Under the pieces are notes generated by a model. The model had not been told where the DNA came from, searched no databases, and saw only the letters and a program-made list of their open reading frames with translations. Shown here piece after piece: positions 20,590-31,737 of a DNA stretch of 64,000 nt. The translations under genes were made by a program, and so were the position numbers. The stretch is from Nageia nagi (taxonomy: Eukaryota > Pinophyta), in assembly GCA_050084985.1 (NCBI GenBank), contig JBITNC010000001.1:154256001-154320000 (forward strand), read 5' to 3'. How positions within the stretch are numbered: the first letter of the stretch is position 1; each line of letters begins with the position of its first letter.

Positions 20590-20942
20590 CATACCGCTAA
20601 TGATATGTACACCTATTTGCACTCTACTAATGGCATGAAATATAATACTAGGAAGGTACCTATTTTTTGTACCTACCTCCATCAAATGTGTATGGGTTGC
20701 TAAACCATCCTTGGTACATAAAGTTATAGCCTAAAATTCAAAGTTTTCAATTTGTAGTGTATGATAGATAGGTTCTTATCTGGGGGTAAATGTGTATATT
20801 TCATGTTTATAAGGGATAATTTACTATTTTATTGGTCTTCTAGGCATTTTTTGAATAAATTCCTCATATGTTTCTTCTTCTAAATTGTTCAAACTCATGT
20901 CGTTAGTGGCATGTACCCTATTTATATGTTGCTAATGGCATG
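20590..20942. repeat. Cluster of four CATG-bounded 18-nt motifs in N2
   Basis: CATACCGCTAATGATATG (20590-20607), CACTCTACTAATGGCATG (20620-20637), CATGTCGTTAGTGGCATG (20896-20913) and TATGTTGCTAATGGCATG (20925-20942). They come as two pairs, each about 29-30 bp apart start to start, the same spacing as the pair at 18813/18843. Confidence 0.6.
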
Positions 20943-21212
20943 CATTTCCTAGACCAAAATGCAAACAAATATTATATCCTCTTTCCACATAGTTTTTTGA
21001 ATTATTTTAAGAGGTTTCTATTAACTTCTAGGTTGGTTAAAACAAAAAAATGGGCTTTTGTCCATTTTTTCAAAAAGTTGTCTCTTGCTTTTAGGCTTTA
21101 TTTATTCATTATGGTTTATTGGTAACTTTGGTATTGTGCTAACTAATTTGAAAGTTATAAATGTACACATATTGAAAAATTAGATAATTCAACCATAATA
21201 CAAAGCATGAAA
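20943..21212. other. Non-coding interior of N2
   Basis: No recognised coding or structural feature; a 61-residue plus-strand open stretch here is hydrophobic and Phe-rich and looks random. Confidence 0.4.
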
Positions 21213-21416
21213 CATACATTCAACATTTTAAACAAGAAATGGAGCCAAAAGAAAAGTAACTATATATATAGTTACTTTTCTTTTGGCTCCATTTCTTGTT
21301 TAAAATGTTGAATTATATAGTTACTTTTTTTTTGGCTCCATTTCTTGTTTAAAATGTTGAATTATATAGTTACTTTTCTTTTGGCTCCATTTCTTGTTTA
21401 AAATGTTGAATGTATG
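21213..21416. repeat. Palindrome plus 3 x 49-bp tandem array in N2
   Basis: Left arm 21213-21264 is the exact reverse complement of the following unit; the two arms of about 48 bp meet at a TATATATATA centre (21261-21270). The right arm is repeated twice more, with starts at 21265, 21314 and 21363 (period 49). The left arm also carries an outer CATACATT that matches only the end of the third copy (AATGTATG). RNA or single-stranded DNA from here would form a very long hairpin. Near-perfect matching suggests a recent or maintained structure. Confidence 0.93.
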
Positions 21417-21443
21417 TATATATATCAAAAAACTCAATTTGTA

Positions 21444-21632
21444 TACAATCTACTAGTGGCCACTACTACCACTACTTCTAGCCTTGACCTTCTCCAAATC
21501 CCACTACTTTTCCTTGAAAAGGAAAAAACTTGATCTAAATACAATCTACTAGTGGGCACTAATACCACTACTTTCAACCTCGCTAGTCCTAGACCTTCTC
21601 CTACTCCCACTACTTTTCCTTGAAAAGGAAAC
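21444..21632 (+). repeat. Two-unit 96-bp tandem repeat in N2
   Basis: Units begin TACAATCTACTAGTGG at 21444 and 21540 and both end CTTTTCCTTGAAAAGGAAA. The end is an inverted repeat (TTTTCCTT, AAGGAAAA type). Confidence 0.8.
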
Positions 21633-21639
21633 ACCACCT

Positions 21640-23345
21640 AATATCTCACTATTGCTAATCCCTTGGGAGGTCATTAGGGGCCTTAGCCCTTTCATATATA
21701 TGCACCAAACTCTAAATAAATGCCCATTTCTCATTTGGTGGAGGCATATCCAACCTCTCCTATAGCCTCTTCATGGATTGCTCCATGGAGTCTATTTGGT
21801 CATATTTCATGCCAAGTGTGGACTATAAGGTGGCAAGTTAAACTTGCAACCCTAAAACCATGATCTAAAAAGGATTTAACCTCTTAATATCTACCTTTAG
21901 GGTAGAAACCTGAGTAGAGGTCTCTCTCATGAAAACATAGGTGTCATGAGTTAGTTAGTTTTAAATAGTATATTCATACAAAAACCTAAAATATGTTATA
22001 AATTCTTAAGTATGCTATAAGGTATTAGCTATCACCATAAGTGCAACTGCCTCCTCCAAAGTGTCTAAACCTATTATGCATATAGAAGTTTGCTCTTATA
22101 CTAGGATGTCATGCATGGGGTTATCTATATTCTATGTATCTTCATTAGAAGACCCATTTGAGGCTACCACCATCTCCTCCTTCACCTCATCCTTCTACTC
22201 CATGCCTAATGGGGCTGGTCAAACTGAAACCCACCATGTTGTACACCTAAGAGCAGTGCCTAGGGCCATAGAAATGTGCTATATGGAATCCAAAGTATGG
22301 GGCTCCTCCCATGTCATCTTCCATTATGGTATGATCTCTCTTGCTTGGGGGACATCTCTCTCAATCATTTACCTAATAAAGTAAATGGGGGTAGGTGGAA
22401 TATCTTATCATATACCAAACTATCTCAAAACTTGCTAAGGTAGATAGGGTTCCATGATCTTCCTCGTGGTCTAGAGAAATCATGGTATTCATACCCATGC
22501 TAGCTCATGAGTATCGTCCTCCCATACATAGTCTACATAAGATACCCACACTAGGTCATTAGGATGTAAACCATCTATATCCTACCTTCTAACATCTAAC
22601 ATCCATGGGTACCTATAACCACCTAGGCTTGACACCTAGCATGCCAATGCCACATCTATGGGGTCCTACCTCATCCTTTGTAGCCTAATAGGTTGAATCA
22701 TGTTTATCTTTTCATACACTCACACTTGTAGCAGGTTAGAGTGGGTAATGATGATGTTAAACTTATCTACACATACAAAATTATGTAGATCCCTATATAA
22801 ATATGCTAGTAAAATAAGCATTCATTCATACCTAGTACCCTTGAAACATATATCCTATACAATCCAAGTCATACCTAGCAAAAAAGATATATTTCTCTTA
22901 TCTGATCATAGATTAGAACATATGATGGAAGCAACTATGATCCTTAAGTGTTTGGTAGGAGAGGCAAACTTACATGCCTTTGCTAAGTGAAAAGACCTAT
23001 GCTCCAATTCATGGTCTCCCTCCCCTATCAACCATTATTCCAAGGTCTACCAATCCTCATTATTTCTAATCTTTGCATGATGTACGAGTCACCCTCGAAT
23101 GGGGATCCCCCATATCCTATACATGTCTAAGAGAGTGACAATCATTTCACCTAGGGGTAGGTGAAATGTATTGGTATCAAGATCTCATCTCTCTATGAAT
23201 GCTATCAATAGGGGAAGGTCATGTTGGATGAGCCTGATCATAAATATATCATTTAATCTAGATCTCATGAGGATATCATCCTCATGGTTTGTTCTAAGCT
23301 AACTCTTAACCTTATTCAAGGTTGTTGTAGTCATGGGTCTCCCTA
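21640..23345 (-). pseudogene. Plant mobile domain (PMD)-like ORF, antisense in N2
   Basis: On the minus strand from M-T-T-T-T-L at 23323 the frame reads S-R-L-N-D-I-F-M-I-R-L-I-Q-H, then L-L-I-A-F-I-E-R with a W-to-stop change, T-N-T-F-H-L-P-L-G-E-M and V-T-L-L-D-M near 23110-23200. The order W-x-E/D-T-x-T-F-H-L-P-x-G-E-x-x-x-T-L-x-D is the hallmark of the plant mobile domain (MAIN/MAIL family). Downstream, 22260-21700 is Met/Leu/Glu-rich and coiled-coil-like. Stops are common. Extra ORFs including PMD-like ones are known in Tat-group elements; the domain's role in the element is unknown. Confidence 0.72.
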
Positions 23346-25511
23346 GATTAAATCCTACAAAATTAGAACAAGTTTATAATTATATTGGAAACTTTATAAT
23401 TAAAGGAAATAGTAAAAAATTAAAATAATTCTTTCTTGGGGAAAACAAAAATACAATAATGAAACCTATCACTTTAAAATAGTGAAGTGAAATCAAATAC
23501 CACAAAAACTTTAAGGCTCACTACATGCTCAAATAGAAGGTGGTGAAGATACTCAATGATATTTCCCTTTCACCATGTTAGGGTATATCCATACCACATC
23601 AACACTGATTCATCATCTCAGTAAAGGAAGGTAAATAATCATCAGTAATAGGATCTAAACAAGGTCAATAGTAGAGCTATTAGGCAACAAGTCATAGAAG
23701 GTATAGAGCTTTGACAACTAGACAACAAATGAGGAAAGTCAATGCTTAGAAAATGAAATAATTGGTTCAAATTTAATCTATTAGGACTATGAGAATATAA
23801 CTGACAAAATGTTTTTCTCAAATTTCACTTTCATCCATAGAAAATGATGGTCTTTATGGGAAAAATAGAGACAAATTTTAATTGTGATGTGTTTCTTTTT
23901 CAAAAAATAATTTCACTACATTCAAGTTAATGACATGTAAAAGGTAAAATTAAGGAATAATCTATTGCATACTAATCGAAAATGATACAAATATCAAGTT
24001 TGAATGTTAAACTCATGTATTAATGGTTGGACTGATGATGTTTCCTTTTTTATAATTTATCAATGTTAAAGAGACATTGTTAGTAGCATGGTTTTTGCAA
24101 AATTAGGATATGATTCAAATGCCATATTTCAATTATAGTTTTATCATACCCAAATAGTTGTATACATTGAATATTGATTTATGTTAAGAAGGAGATTTTA
24201 ACTCATCAAATATAAATTGATTAAATGATAATGTTACATTATGGATTTTTGAATTTATGTATGTTTTCCAAGGGTTAAATATCTGATTATTAATTTTTCA
24301 TTACCAATTGAGTGTGTTATTTTTCATTTAGTGAGCATCCATTGATATCACACAGTCAATGACATGAAAGAGGTAAAATTATGGGTTCCTCCACATATAA
24401 GTTATATTATCATAGTCCTAATAGATTAAATTCACTACTATCTAGGTCATATGGTTGTTAAATGGACAAAATGGATATAAGGTCTAACTAGTTCAAATTT
24501 TTTCTCACATGTTATATATTATGCAAATTGGAAGCCTTATTTCATGATCTTATAAGGTAAGATGTCATTTATTATTTTCAATTGAATATCATTAAAGTTT
24601 GCAGCTCTGATATGACTATTTCCATGCTACTAATGGCATATTTTTATTATAAAATTTAGTGTAAATAGGGCATGTTATAAAATCCTTGAATATATATTTG
24701 AAAATGCCATTATTTCATAAATGTGTTGCAATGAAAAAAATGAATAGATTTGCAAAAGACATGATCATCAAATTTTATGAAATTCATATTGTCAACAGTG
24801 TAGGTTTGCTTTGAAAATTAATAAAAGCAAGTAATTCAATATGATCAAATGTACAATATTGAAATGAATGGAAACTAAAAACTTAAATATTTGGTATGTT
24901 TATGGAAATCAAAGGATATTGTTCAATGTTATGCTAATAAAATATTTTCAAGTCCATGGTCATTCCATAAAAAAAAATCTCTTATTATTTCTAGGTTATT
25001 CTAAGCTTGAGTCATTATATAAGTTCTCATTAGCTTGATAATCATGGTTATTCCAAGCTTGGGACATTAAAAATAACCTCATTTGCTTGATCTTCATAGA
25101 CTATGAGTTGCAATCATAGTAGTCTATATGTCATGCTAGATAGAACTATGATTTGTATCGGCCATATGTGACATAATGAATATCATATTTATTTCATCTT
25201 TTCTTTTTTAATTGATTATTCTTTAATGGTATGTGATCTAAGTTGGTATTATGTTTGTTTGTTCTTAAAAATGTATTATATGGGTGAGTAGGATTCACAT
25301 AGAGATGTTCTCTTCATACAAGGACTCCAAGTTTTGGCTTGATTCCCCAAAATAGCATGAGGAAGGGTAAATGCAATACCAAAAGGGGGCATACAACACA
25401 TCATATGTGGCATATTGATCATATAAGGGAAGTCCACTTTGCTATTAAAAATTTTCTTCTTTTCTCTAAACTTATTTGGATTATACAATTTCAATGCTTT
25501 TCATTTCATAT
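23346..25511. other. Long non-coding 3' interior of N2
   Basis: No similarity to gag, pol or host genes. Motif copies occur at 24073-24090 (GACATTGTTAGTAGCATG) and 24623-24640 (CATGCTACTAATGGCATA). At about 25380 a purine stretch AAAAGGGGGCAT resembles one near 50405, so this part is shared with the F-like element. Confidence 0.5.
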
Positions 25512-25526
25512 CCAAAGAGGGAAAAA
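25512..25526 (+). other. Polypurine tract of N2
   Basis: CCAAAGAGGGAAAAA precedes the 3' LTR. The 40 bp upstream are almost the same as those before the LTR at 50558. Confidence 0.75.
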
Positions 25527-26252
25527 TATAGATCCCTAAAAATGGTTTATTATTTATTTAATAAATCATATTTATAATTCTTAAGTGATTCAATGCAATA
25601 TTACATATGTCAAGATAAAGTTGATATTACAATGCAATGCCATGTGTCATATTAAATGTTATATCATTTATCATGGTTCATATTTTAAAGTGTGTTGAAT
25701 ATAATAATGATTATATTAGTATGAGAGGTCAGACTTCACTCCTTTCTATGTATTTTTAGGCTATGTAACAAGAGGAATAGGTTGATCTCCATAGATAATA
25801 ACTCTTGGATATGATAAGAACTTTGATAAATGGTTATCAATTGTAATGGTGTCTCTAAATGCCACCTATCTTGAGAATTTGTATACTTTGAGAGCTATAC
25901 TTTTTATTATTGGTACACATCATAAATCAACATATTCCATGTAGTTAGTAGTATGCTTATCCTACACTAATAGTGGTGTGTATCTCCTAGATCAAAGGTT
26001 TCATATTTTGATGGTCTAGTAGTTAATTCATGCCCATGAATATCCATTGTGAACTGACCATGAATTGGATCCCAATCCTTCAAAGATTCATTTATAACTT
26101 CTTTTGAGGATTGTACATACATTTAATATTAGGTGCATACATTTTATCTATATTTTTGGTATCTTATATAGTGTACATTTCCATCTCTTCTTATATGGTA
26201 GATTGATTTATTTATTATTTACATTTGTATGTTGCACAATTTGAGGTCTACT
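25527..26252 (+). repeat. 3' LTR of N2 (726 bp)
   Basis: Starts TATAGATCCCTAAAAATGG (mutated TGTAGATGCC) and ends GGTCTACT. Just inside, ATGGTTTATT and AATAAATCAT form an inverted repeat. Motif copies occur at 25938-25955 and 25963-25980. Confidence 0.92.
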
Positions 26253-26900
26253 AAATGGCATTACCAAAACTTCATAATATCCTTCATGTGAATGGAAATT
26301 TATTTTAGAAATATTCATCCCCATAGATATAGTTTAAAAAAAATATTATCCTTATGTAGTTCATCTAGCAATTCATTGATGATAGGAATGGGAAACTTAT
26401 CCTTAACTATGAGTTTATTGAGAACTCAAAATTTGATATGCATATGCTAATACCCATACTTTTTTGAACCAACAAGATGGAAAATTAATAAGGACTTACA
26501 CTAGGTTGAATAATTCCCACCTCCAACATATCTTGCACCAATTTCTCAATTTTATTCTTTTGTAAATAGGGATAACAATAAGGCCAAATGTTAGGCGATT
26601 GATTTCTAAGAACAAGCCATATATTATGATCATGAGGGAAATTTTGCAATAATCCTTTTTTTACTTCAAAAATTCTTTATGTAATACCAAAATGTATTTG
26701 AATTCTTCTAATTCATGTTAAATCCTTGCTCTTTGTATTGAATTAAAAATAGGTGCACCATCATTCCTTTTCCTCCATTTTAAATAAGATTCTCCATCTA
26801 GTGGGAACTAATAATTTGTGAGGGTATTGAGTGTATTCCCTTGAGGGTGTATTTGTATCCATTAGTTATGAATTAAATCCATATTTCAATAAAATTCCAT
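26253..26900 (-). pseudogene. RT N-terminal half of G
   Basis: On the minus strand the frame includes [16 protein letters not shown], followed by a decayed F-x-K-L-Y-L block and, just before the N2 insertion, F-W-x-C-H, which equals the V-M-P-F segment once the insertion is removed. It is continued by 17415-16812. Stops are frequent. Confidence 0.82.
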
Positions 26901-27653
26901 AAGATAGGCCCCAATGTGTGCAACCATTGAGCTTCAAGCATCACATTACATCCTCCCAATGGAAGAGCTTATAAGTTATTTTGTAAATGATAGTATCCTA
27001 AGATGAGTTTGATATTATGATATTTCACTTTATAATCAATCTTACCTCCATTTAAAATTTGTGGTGATATATAGTAATTTTCCTATTTTTCCACCCTCAA
27101 GTTAATAAAATTATGTGTAATCCTAGAATCAATCAATGCAATAAGAGTTTGTTGCTTGAAGTATCCTTGATATTCCATAGTTTATAGAGAAAAAAATTAT
27201 GAAATGGCTTTACAAGAAATTTTAGGAGTATCATCATTGATATTATCAATTTAATTTTCTACTTCATCCATTAAAATCTCATCCATATTAACTATTTAAT
27301 CTTCAATAATATTGGTATTTAATAAATACAACTTTTGAATGGTACAACCATTTAGCCTATATTTTTCATCACTTTAATAGTAGAGGTTCTTCTCCATATG
27401 CTCCTTCACTTCCTTTAGAATGAGATTTTTAGCTTGTAATAAGTGATTATATTTTAAATAAAAATGATAAATTTATTATTTTTCAAATGCTTTCTTCCCC
27501 TATAGATGCTAAGCATTGAACTTATCTTCAATCAATATAGCTAGCTTAATGGCTACCATCATAGTTTTGGGATTAAACATCTTCACTTATACTCTAATGT
27601 CTTCCTTCATCTTAGTAACAAAATAAATTTAAAAAAAAATTCATCTAACCCTT
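26901..27653 (-). pseudogene. Gag C-terminus and protease of G
   Basis: From 27653 down on the minus strand: the gag end K-M-K-E-D-I-R-V-Q-V-K-M-F-N-P, a Lys/Glu-rich stretch, then the aspartic protease box L-I-D-S-R-I-T-H-N-F-I-N near 27130, where the family has D-S-G-A/T-H; the Gly is now Arg. The nucleocapsid zinc knuckle is poorly kept. The protease would cut the polyprotein; the Gly change and stops make it dead. Confidence 0.82.
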
Positions 27654-28373
27654 TATTATAACTGAAATAATAATTATTAGGGTTATTTACATCATATTCA
27701 ATTTAACCAATTAGCTACAAAATAGCAATAAATGATGACACTGAAGATAATAATAACCTAATTGAACTTGACTTATCAAACTAGATTTAGAAAAGATACA
27801 AATTTGTACTTTACCTACCATAATGAATGAAGGTGATATCTAATCAAAAGAGAATGAACAACAAGCTTTCCTAAATAATGGAGCCATAAATTCGACCTCA
27901 ACCTAGCACCAATGCTAGGACCCTAGTAGTGTTGCTTAGTTATCTTTCCAGATTACCTCACCATTTTGCTCAATATCATTGTATCACCTTTAATGCTTTG
28001 AAATATCACACACTAATGGATGGAAAAGATTGTAGGAATACAAATCTTAGAGTATAACAAAATCCAAATATGATAGGTGATGTTAAGAAACACTAATCAA
28101 GAATGATATAAGTATATAGCCACCTATCAAGAATTTGGAATCATGTCATAATTACTTATGCATAACCCCTAGTCCTCCTTTATAGGTAACAAGTATAGTG
28201 ATAAGGCTCCTCCTTAGGCCTATTATGATACATATTTGACCTGTTATCATAAAATATCAAGGTAGATGAGATTACATAATGATAATAACATTTATTTAAT
28301 AAAATAAATAAATAATTTTGGATACCTAAAAGGGTATTTTAATTAAATTAAAATTATTTTTTAGGTGTTAACA
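27654..28373 (-). repeat. 3' LTR of E (720 bp)
   Basis: On the minus strand TGTTAACACC (consensus TGTTGACACC) to AGTTATAATA (consensus ATATAACA). A TATA-like CTATAAAGG lies near 28174-28186. CCTAAAA and TTTTAGG form an inverted repeat near the start. Confidence 0.95.
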
Positions 28374-28388
28374 TATGCCCCACTTTGA
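28374..28388 (-). other. Polypurine tract of E
   Basis: On the minus strand CAAAGTGGGGCATA directly precedes the 3' LTR start. Confidence 0.75.
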
Positions 28389-29178
28389 ATATGGTTTGAT
28401 GATTTTGGAATAAAGGTAAACAAACAATAAATTCAAAGTATAAGAAGATAAGTAATAAATTACTCCTTGAAAAATTGTCTCATGGTAATAGCGTTCGATG
28501 TCTCAATATTTCACCTATATTATTGCCCCTCTTTGACTTGGTTTTGACATGATGGACCTCATCATAAGAGAAATCAAAGGAAAAGATAAAGAAACCTGAA
28601 AAGAACTTTGAGAAGAACTATTTTTTTGCATAAGATATTTTAAATATAGACATTAAACATCATGATATGAAAAAGTATGATAAGATATAAAACTTGTGCT
28701 TAGTGACTTACCCACCAATAGTTATGAAGAAAAATTTCCAATTTAAATGATTGAATTGGATTCCTATGTCACCATGATGCCATGGATTTTTGATATGAAT
28801 TACCCTTCCTTACAAAGATGCCAAATGATAATATTGAACCTTACTTACAAAGGTGTCAAATGATAAAAATGATAAATTTGTTTTCCCAAGTCACCATGTT
28901 TTCATGGATTTTCTTATAAGAGTGACCCTTCCTTACAAAGGCATCAAATGATAAGAGTAATAACATGATACAAAAATATTTTTGATATGTGATATATTCT
29001 TGACAAGCATCATTTATGATAAGAAATTTTTATGAAAAAGGAAGGTAAAGTAAAGAAATCAATTAATTTTTTCACAATTTTATCATCATCATGAATGAAA
29101 ATAAAATATTTTATTATTTTTTACCTTTGTAACGTAGTAGTATCACCAATAATACAACAATGTCACTAGATTATTGCT
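28389..29178 (-). other. Non-coding 3' region of E
   Basis: No ORF or similarity is seen between the integrase end and the polypurine tract. It contains two related stretches with CCTTCCTTACAAAG (near 28805 and 28927). Confidence 0.5.
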
Positions 29179-29607
29179 TCAATTTTTTGAAATGTTAGTA
29201 TCTAGAGACAAAGAAATGCATATTTTTACAAAAAATATCAAACATAAATTTTTTTTCAAATGCATAATATTAATTAGATTATATTCTTCTATAACTTCAA
29301 TTGTGGATAATTTATATGCACCTTTTCTATAATTTGCAATGAAAATGTAAGGACCTATCCATTTAGATTTGAACTTACCTTTCTTTTCATTTTTAAAAGC
29401 TTTTATGTTAGCAAGGTTTTCTTTTAAGACTAGGTCACCAACCTTAAACTCTTTAGGCTTGATATTTTTGCTATAGAATTTTTGGATTCTAGAATGGTTA
29501 ACATGTAGGTGTTCTAGAGCATTGAAATTCATTTCATGTAGAACCTCTAGTTGGTATAGTCTAGCTTTTCTTCTTTCTTCATCAAGAATAAGACCATATA
29601 GTAACAC
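29179..29607 (-). pseudogene. Integrase C-terminal part of E (second pol copy)
   Basis: A 142-residue minus-strand open stretch contains F-K-V-G-D-L-V-L-K and K-G-K-F-K-S-K-W-I-G-P-Y-I, the GPY/F module of gypsy integrase, then Y-K-L-S-T-I. There is no chromodomain after it, as expected for the Tat group. Only one copy exists, since the pol duplication does not reach this far. Confidence 0.88.
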
Positions 29608-29783
29608 ACAAAGTGATGGGATATCTAGTTCTAATGGAAATAAGGCTTCATCACCATAAAATAAGAATAAAGGAATTTCCCATACATAGGTCCTTATATT
29701 TATTCTATAGGCCCATAAAGCATAAGGGAGTTGTTCATGCCAATCTTGACCTTGCTTTGCAATAATTTTGGATAGGATACTCT

Positions 29784-30509
29784 TTATGAATCTGCTAGAA
29801 GATTTGAATTGAACATTACCTTAGGGATAATAAGATGTAGAAAATTTCCATTCAATATGATATTTATCATATAATTGTTTAACTTTATTATATCTAAATC
29901 TTGTACCATTATCCATGAACAATTGAGAAGGCACACCATATCTAGAAATGATAAACTCAATAAGAAATTTAACAATATTACCTTCTTTTATTGACTTCAT
30001 AGGGATAACTTCAACCCATTTTGTGAAACATTTTGTAGCTGTAATGATAAAATTATGTCCATATATTAAAACAAGCTTAATTTTACCAATAAAATCAAGT
30101 GCCCAAATAGAAAAAGGCCAAGGAGAAATAATAGAGTGCAATCCATGAGAAGGAGAAGGTTGAAGATTAGCATTCTTTTGATATTGTTTACATTTCGTAA
30201 CATGTAATTCACAATCCTTGAGCATAGTAGGCTAATACTAACCTAGTTTAAGCAATATTTGATAAAAAATTTAGCATTAAAGTTCCCACCACATTCAACA
30301 TCATGAGCTTGATAAAGGTCCATTTCTACTTCATGCCTCATTAAACATCTACGAAGAGCACCATCAAAAGACCTTCTATATAACAAATCACTAATGATGA
30401 TAGATTTTGTAGCTAGTGTTTTAAGTCTAATTATAGCATTATGATCCAAGGAAATAGGAAATACTCCATCTTTAAGATAATCAAATACATCTTGATACAA
30501 TTCACACAC
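29784..30509 (-). pseudogene. Integrase zinc-binding and core domain, copy B (E)
   Basis: On the minus strand, 30509-30243 holds L-L-Y-R-R-S-F-D-G and a C-L-x-x-x-E-V stretch of the N-terminal zinc-binding part. 30225-29821 has the His/Cys end H-V-T-K-C-K-Q-Y-Q, then W-P-F-S-I-W-A-L-D-F-I-G with the first catalytic Asp, T-K-C-F-T-K-W-V-E-V-I-P, and F-M-D-N-G-T-R-F with the second. The core continues with a frameshift. Integrase would insert cDNA in the genome. Confidence 0.9.
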
Positions 30510-30744
30510 ATTGATACTAGTATATGCAAAACATTGATCTTCAATAAAATCTTCAACAACATGCTCATTAGATGGGTTACCTATATTTTTGATTATGATA
30601 ATAGTTTATTCATCCTATATCATAATAGGATAAAGGGAAGCGACAATATCCATAACATTAGCATACCTATTATTGTCTCTTGTAATGCTATCAATTTCAT
30701 ACTCATCAAAGTTTATGAGAAGAATTGTCAACATTTCATTATAT

Positions 30745-31050
30745 AGTTACAACTTAGCATCTTTTGTGTTGTATATGTTGGAAACTTTCTTCATGATTAG
30801 TTAAGAATCACCAAATATTTTTATCCTTTTAACATTTAGTAGTATTACATCCTTCATACCTAAAATAAGAGCTTCATATTCTACCATATCACTAGTGTAA
30901 TCAAAATGTAAATGATAAGACACAAGGATAACATCATCGTAAGGATTGATTAAGATAATTCTTGAACTTGTTCCATGAATGCATTTTTAACCATCAAAAA
31001 ATAAGGTCCATTAATCATTTTGTATGAAACCAATAAAAAATTGAGGATAC
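30745..31050 (-). pseudogene. Archaeal-type RNase H, copy B (E)
   Basis: On the minus strand the domain starts at a decayed L-F-F-D-G stretch near 31010 and runs through V-S-Y-H-L-H-F and Y-E-A-L-I-L-G-M near 30900-30860. This second RNase H after the native one is typical of the plant Tat group. Confidence 0.75.
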
Positions 31051-31196
31051 TTAGGATCTGTAACAAAGCGATAATATTGGAATATAGCTATTATGCTAGG
31101 ATCATGAATCATTTGGCCAGTCACTTCATCTAGAAACTCCTCTTATGTATTTAATATTTCATTTATTTTATGATTTAAAATGAAATACACTATATC

Positions 31197-31737
31197 CTAT
31201 CCCTTAATAAATTTATGAGTGATAAATACCAAATCCATCTCCTGAAGCAACATTACCCACTTTCTATCTCTTCTGAACAAGTTGGACTTGGACATGAGAT
31301 ATCTAAGAGGATCAACATGAGTTATAACATATGTTATATTTCCAAGCATGTAATGCCCTAAATTTTTAGTTGAGAAAATAATTTCAAAACATATATTTTC
31401 TATTAGAGTGTACCTTGTATTATAATAAAGTAAAGTTTTGTTGACATAATAAATTGCTCTTTCCTTGTTGTTATCATATTTTTGAGCTACCATTGCCCCT
31501 AATTCACTTAATTCTGCTGAAACATAAGGTAGTAAAATATTATTTGAATTATAAGGTGATGAAATTAGAGCATTATTAAGGTACCTTTTTATATTTTCCA
31601 AAGCATTTTGAAACTTGTCATCCAAAATTAATTTCTCACCTTTCTTCAATAAATGACAAAATAGAGAATTCATATCTAGTAGCTGAACAATGAATCTTCT
31701 AATAGCTTGAACCTTACCTTAAAGGCTTCTCAAATAT
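31197..31737 (-). pseudogene. Native RNase H domain, copy B (E)
   Basis: Open minus-strand stretch of 158 residues plus lead-in. It starts at the connection L-R-S-L-x-G-K-V-Q-A-I-R-R-F near 31735 and has L-L-P-Y-V-S-A, L-G-A-M-V-A-Q, A-I-Y-Y-V-N-K-T-L and Y-T-L-I-E-N. No RT precedes it: it begins right after the integrase core of copy A. Confidence 0.88.

Larger units (their letters stand above)
17416..26252 (+). mobile_element. N2: complete non-autonomous Tat-like element (8.8 kb)
   Basis: LTRs at 17416-18135 and 25527-26252 are in direct orientation. The TSD is GAATG (17411-17415) and AAATG (26253-26257), with one G-to-A change. It lies inside the V-M-P-F segment of G's RT. The interior has a decayed gag with a zinc-knuckle-like end, no protease, RT or integrase, an antisense plant-mobile-domain remnant, a palindrome with a 49-bp tandem array, and several CATG-bounded motifs. 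It fits a large retrotransposon derivative (LARD-like) of the Tat group, moved in trans. LTRs have clearly diverged, so it is older than T. Confidence 0.93.

Noticed and set aside
22061-22990. Plus-strand ORFs of 107 and 96 residues in N2
   Set aside because: They lie opposite the PMD-like frame, which has real family similarity.
29948-30746. Plus-strand ORFs of 66 and 101 residues
   Set aside because: Antisense shadows of the E integrase and RNase H, repeated in the other duplicated unit at 31949-32840.
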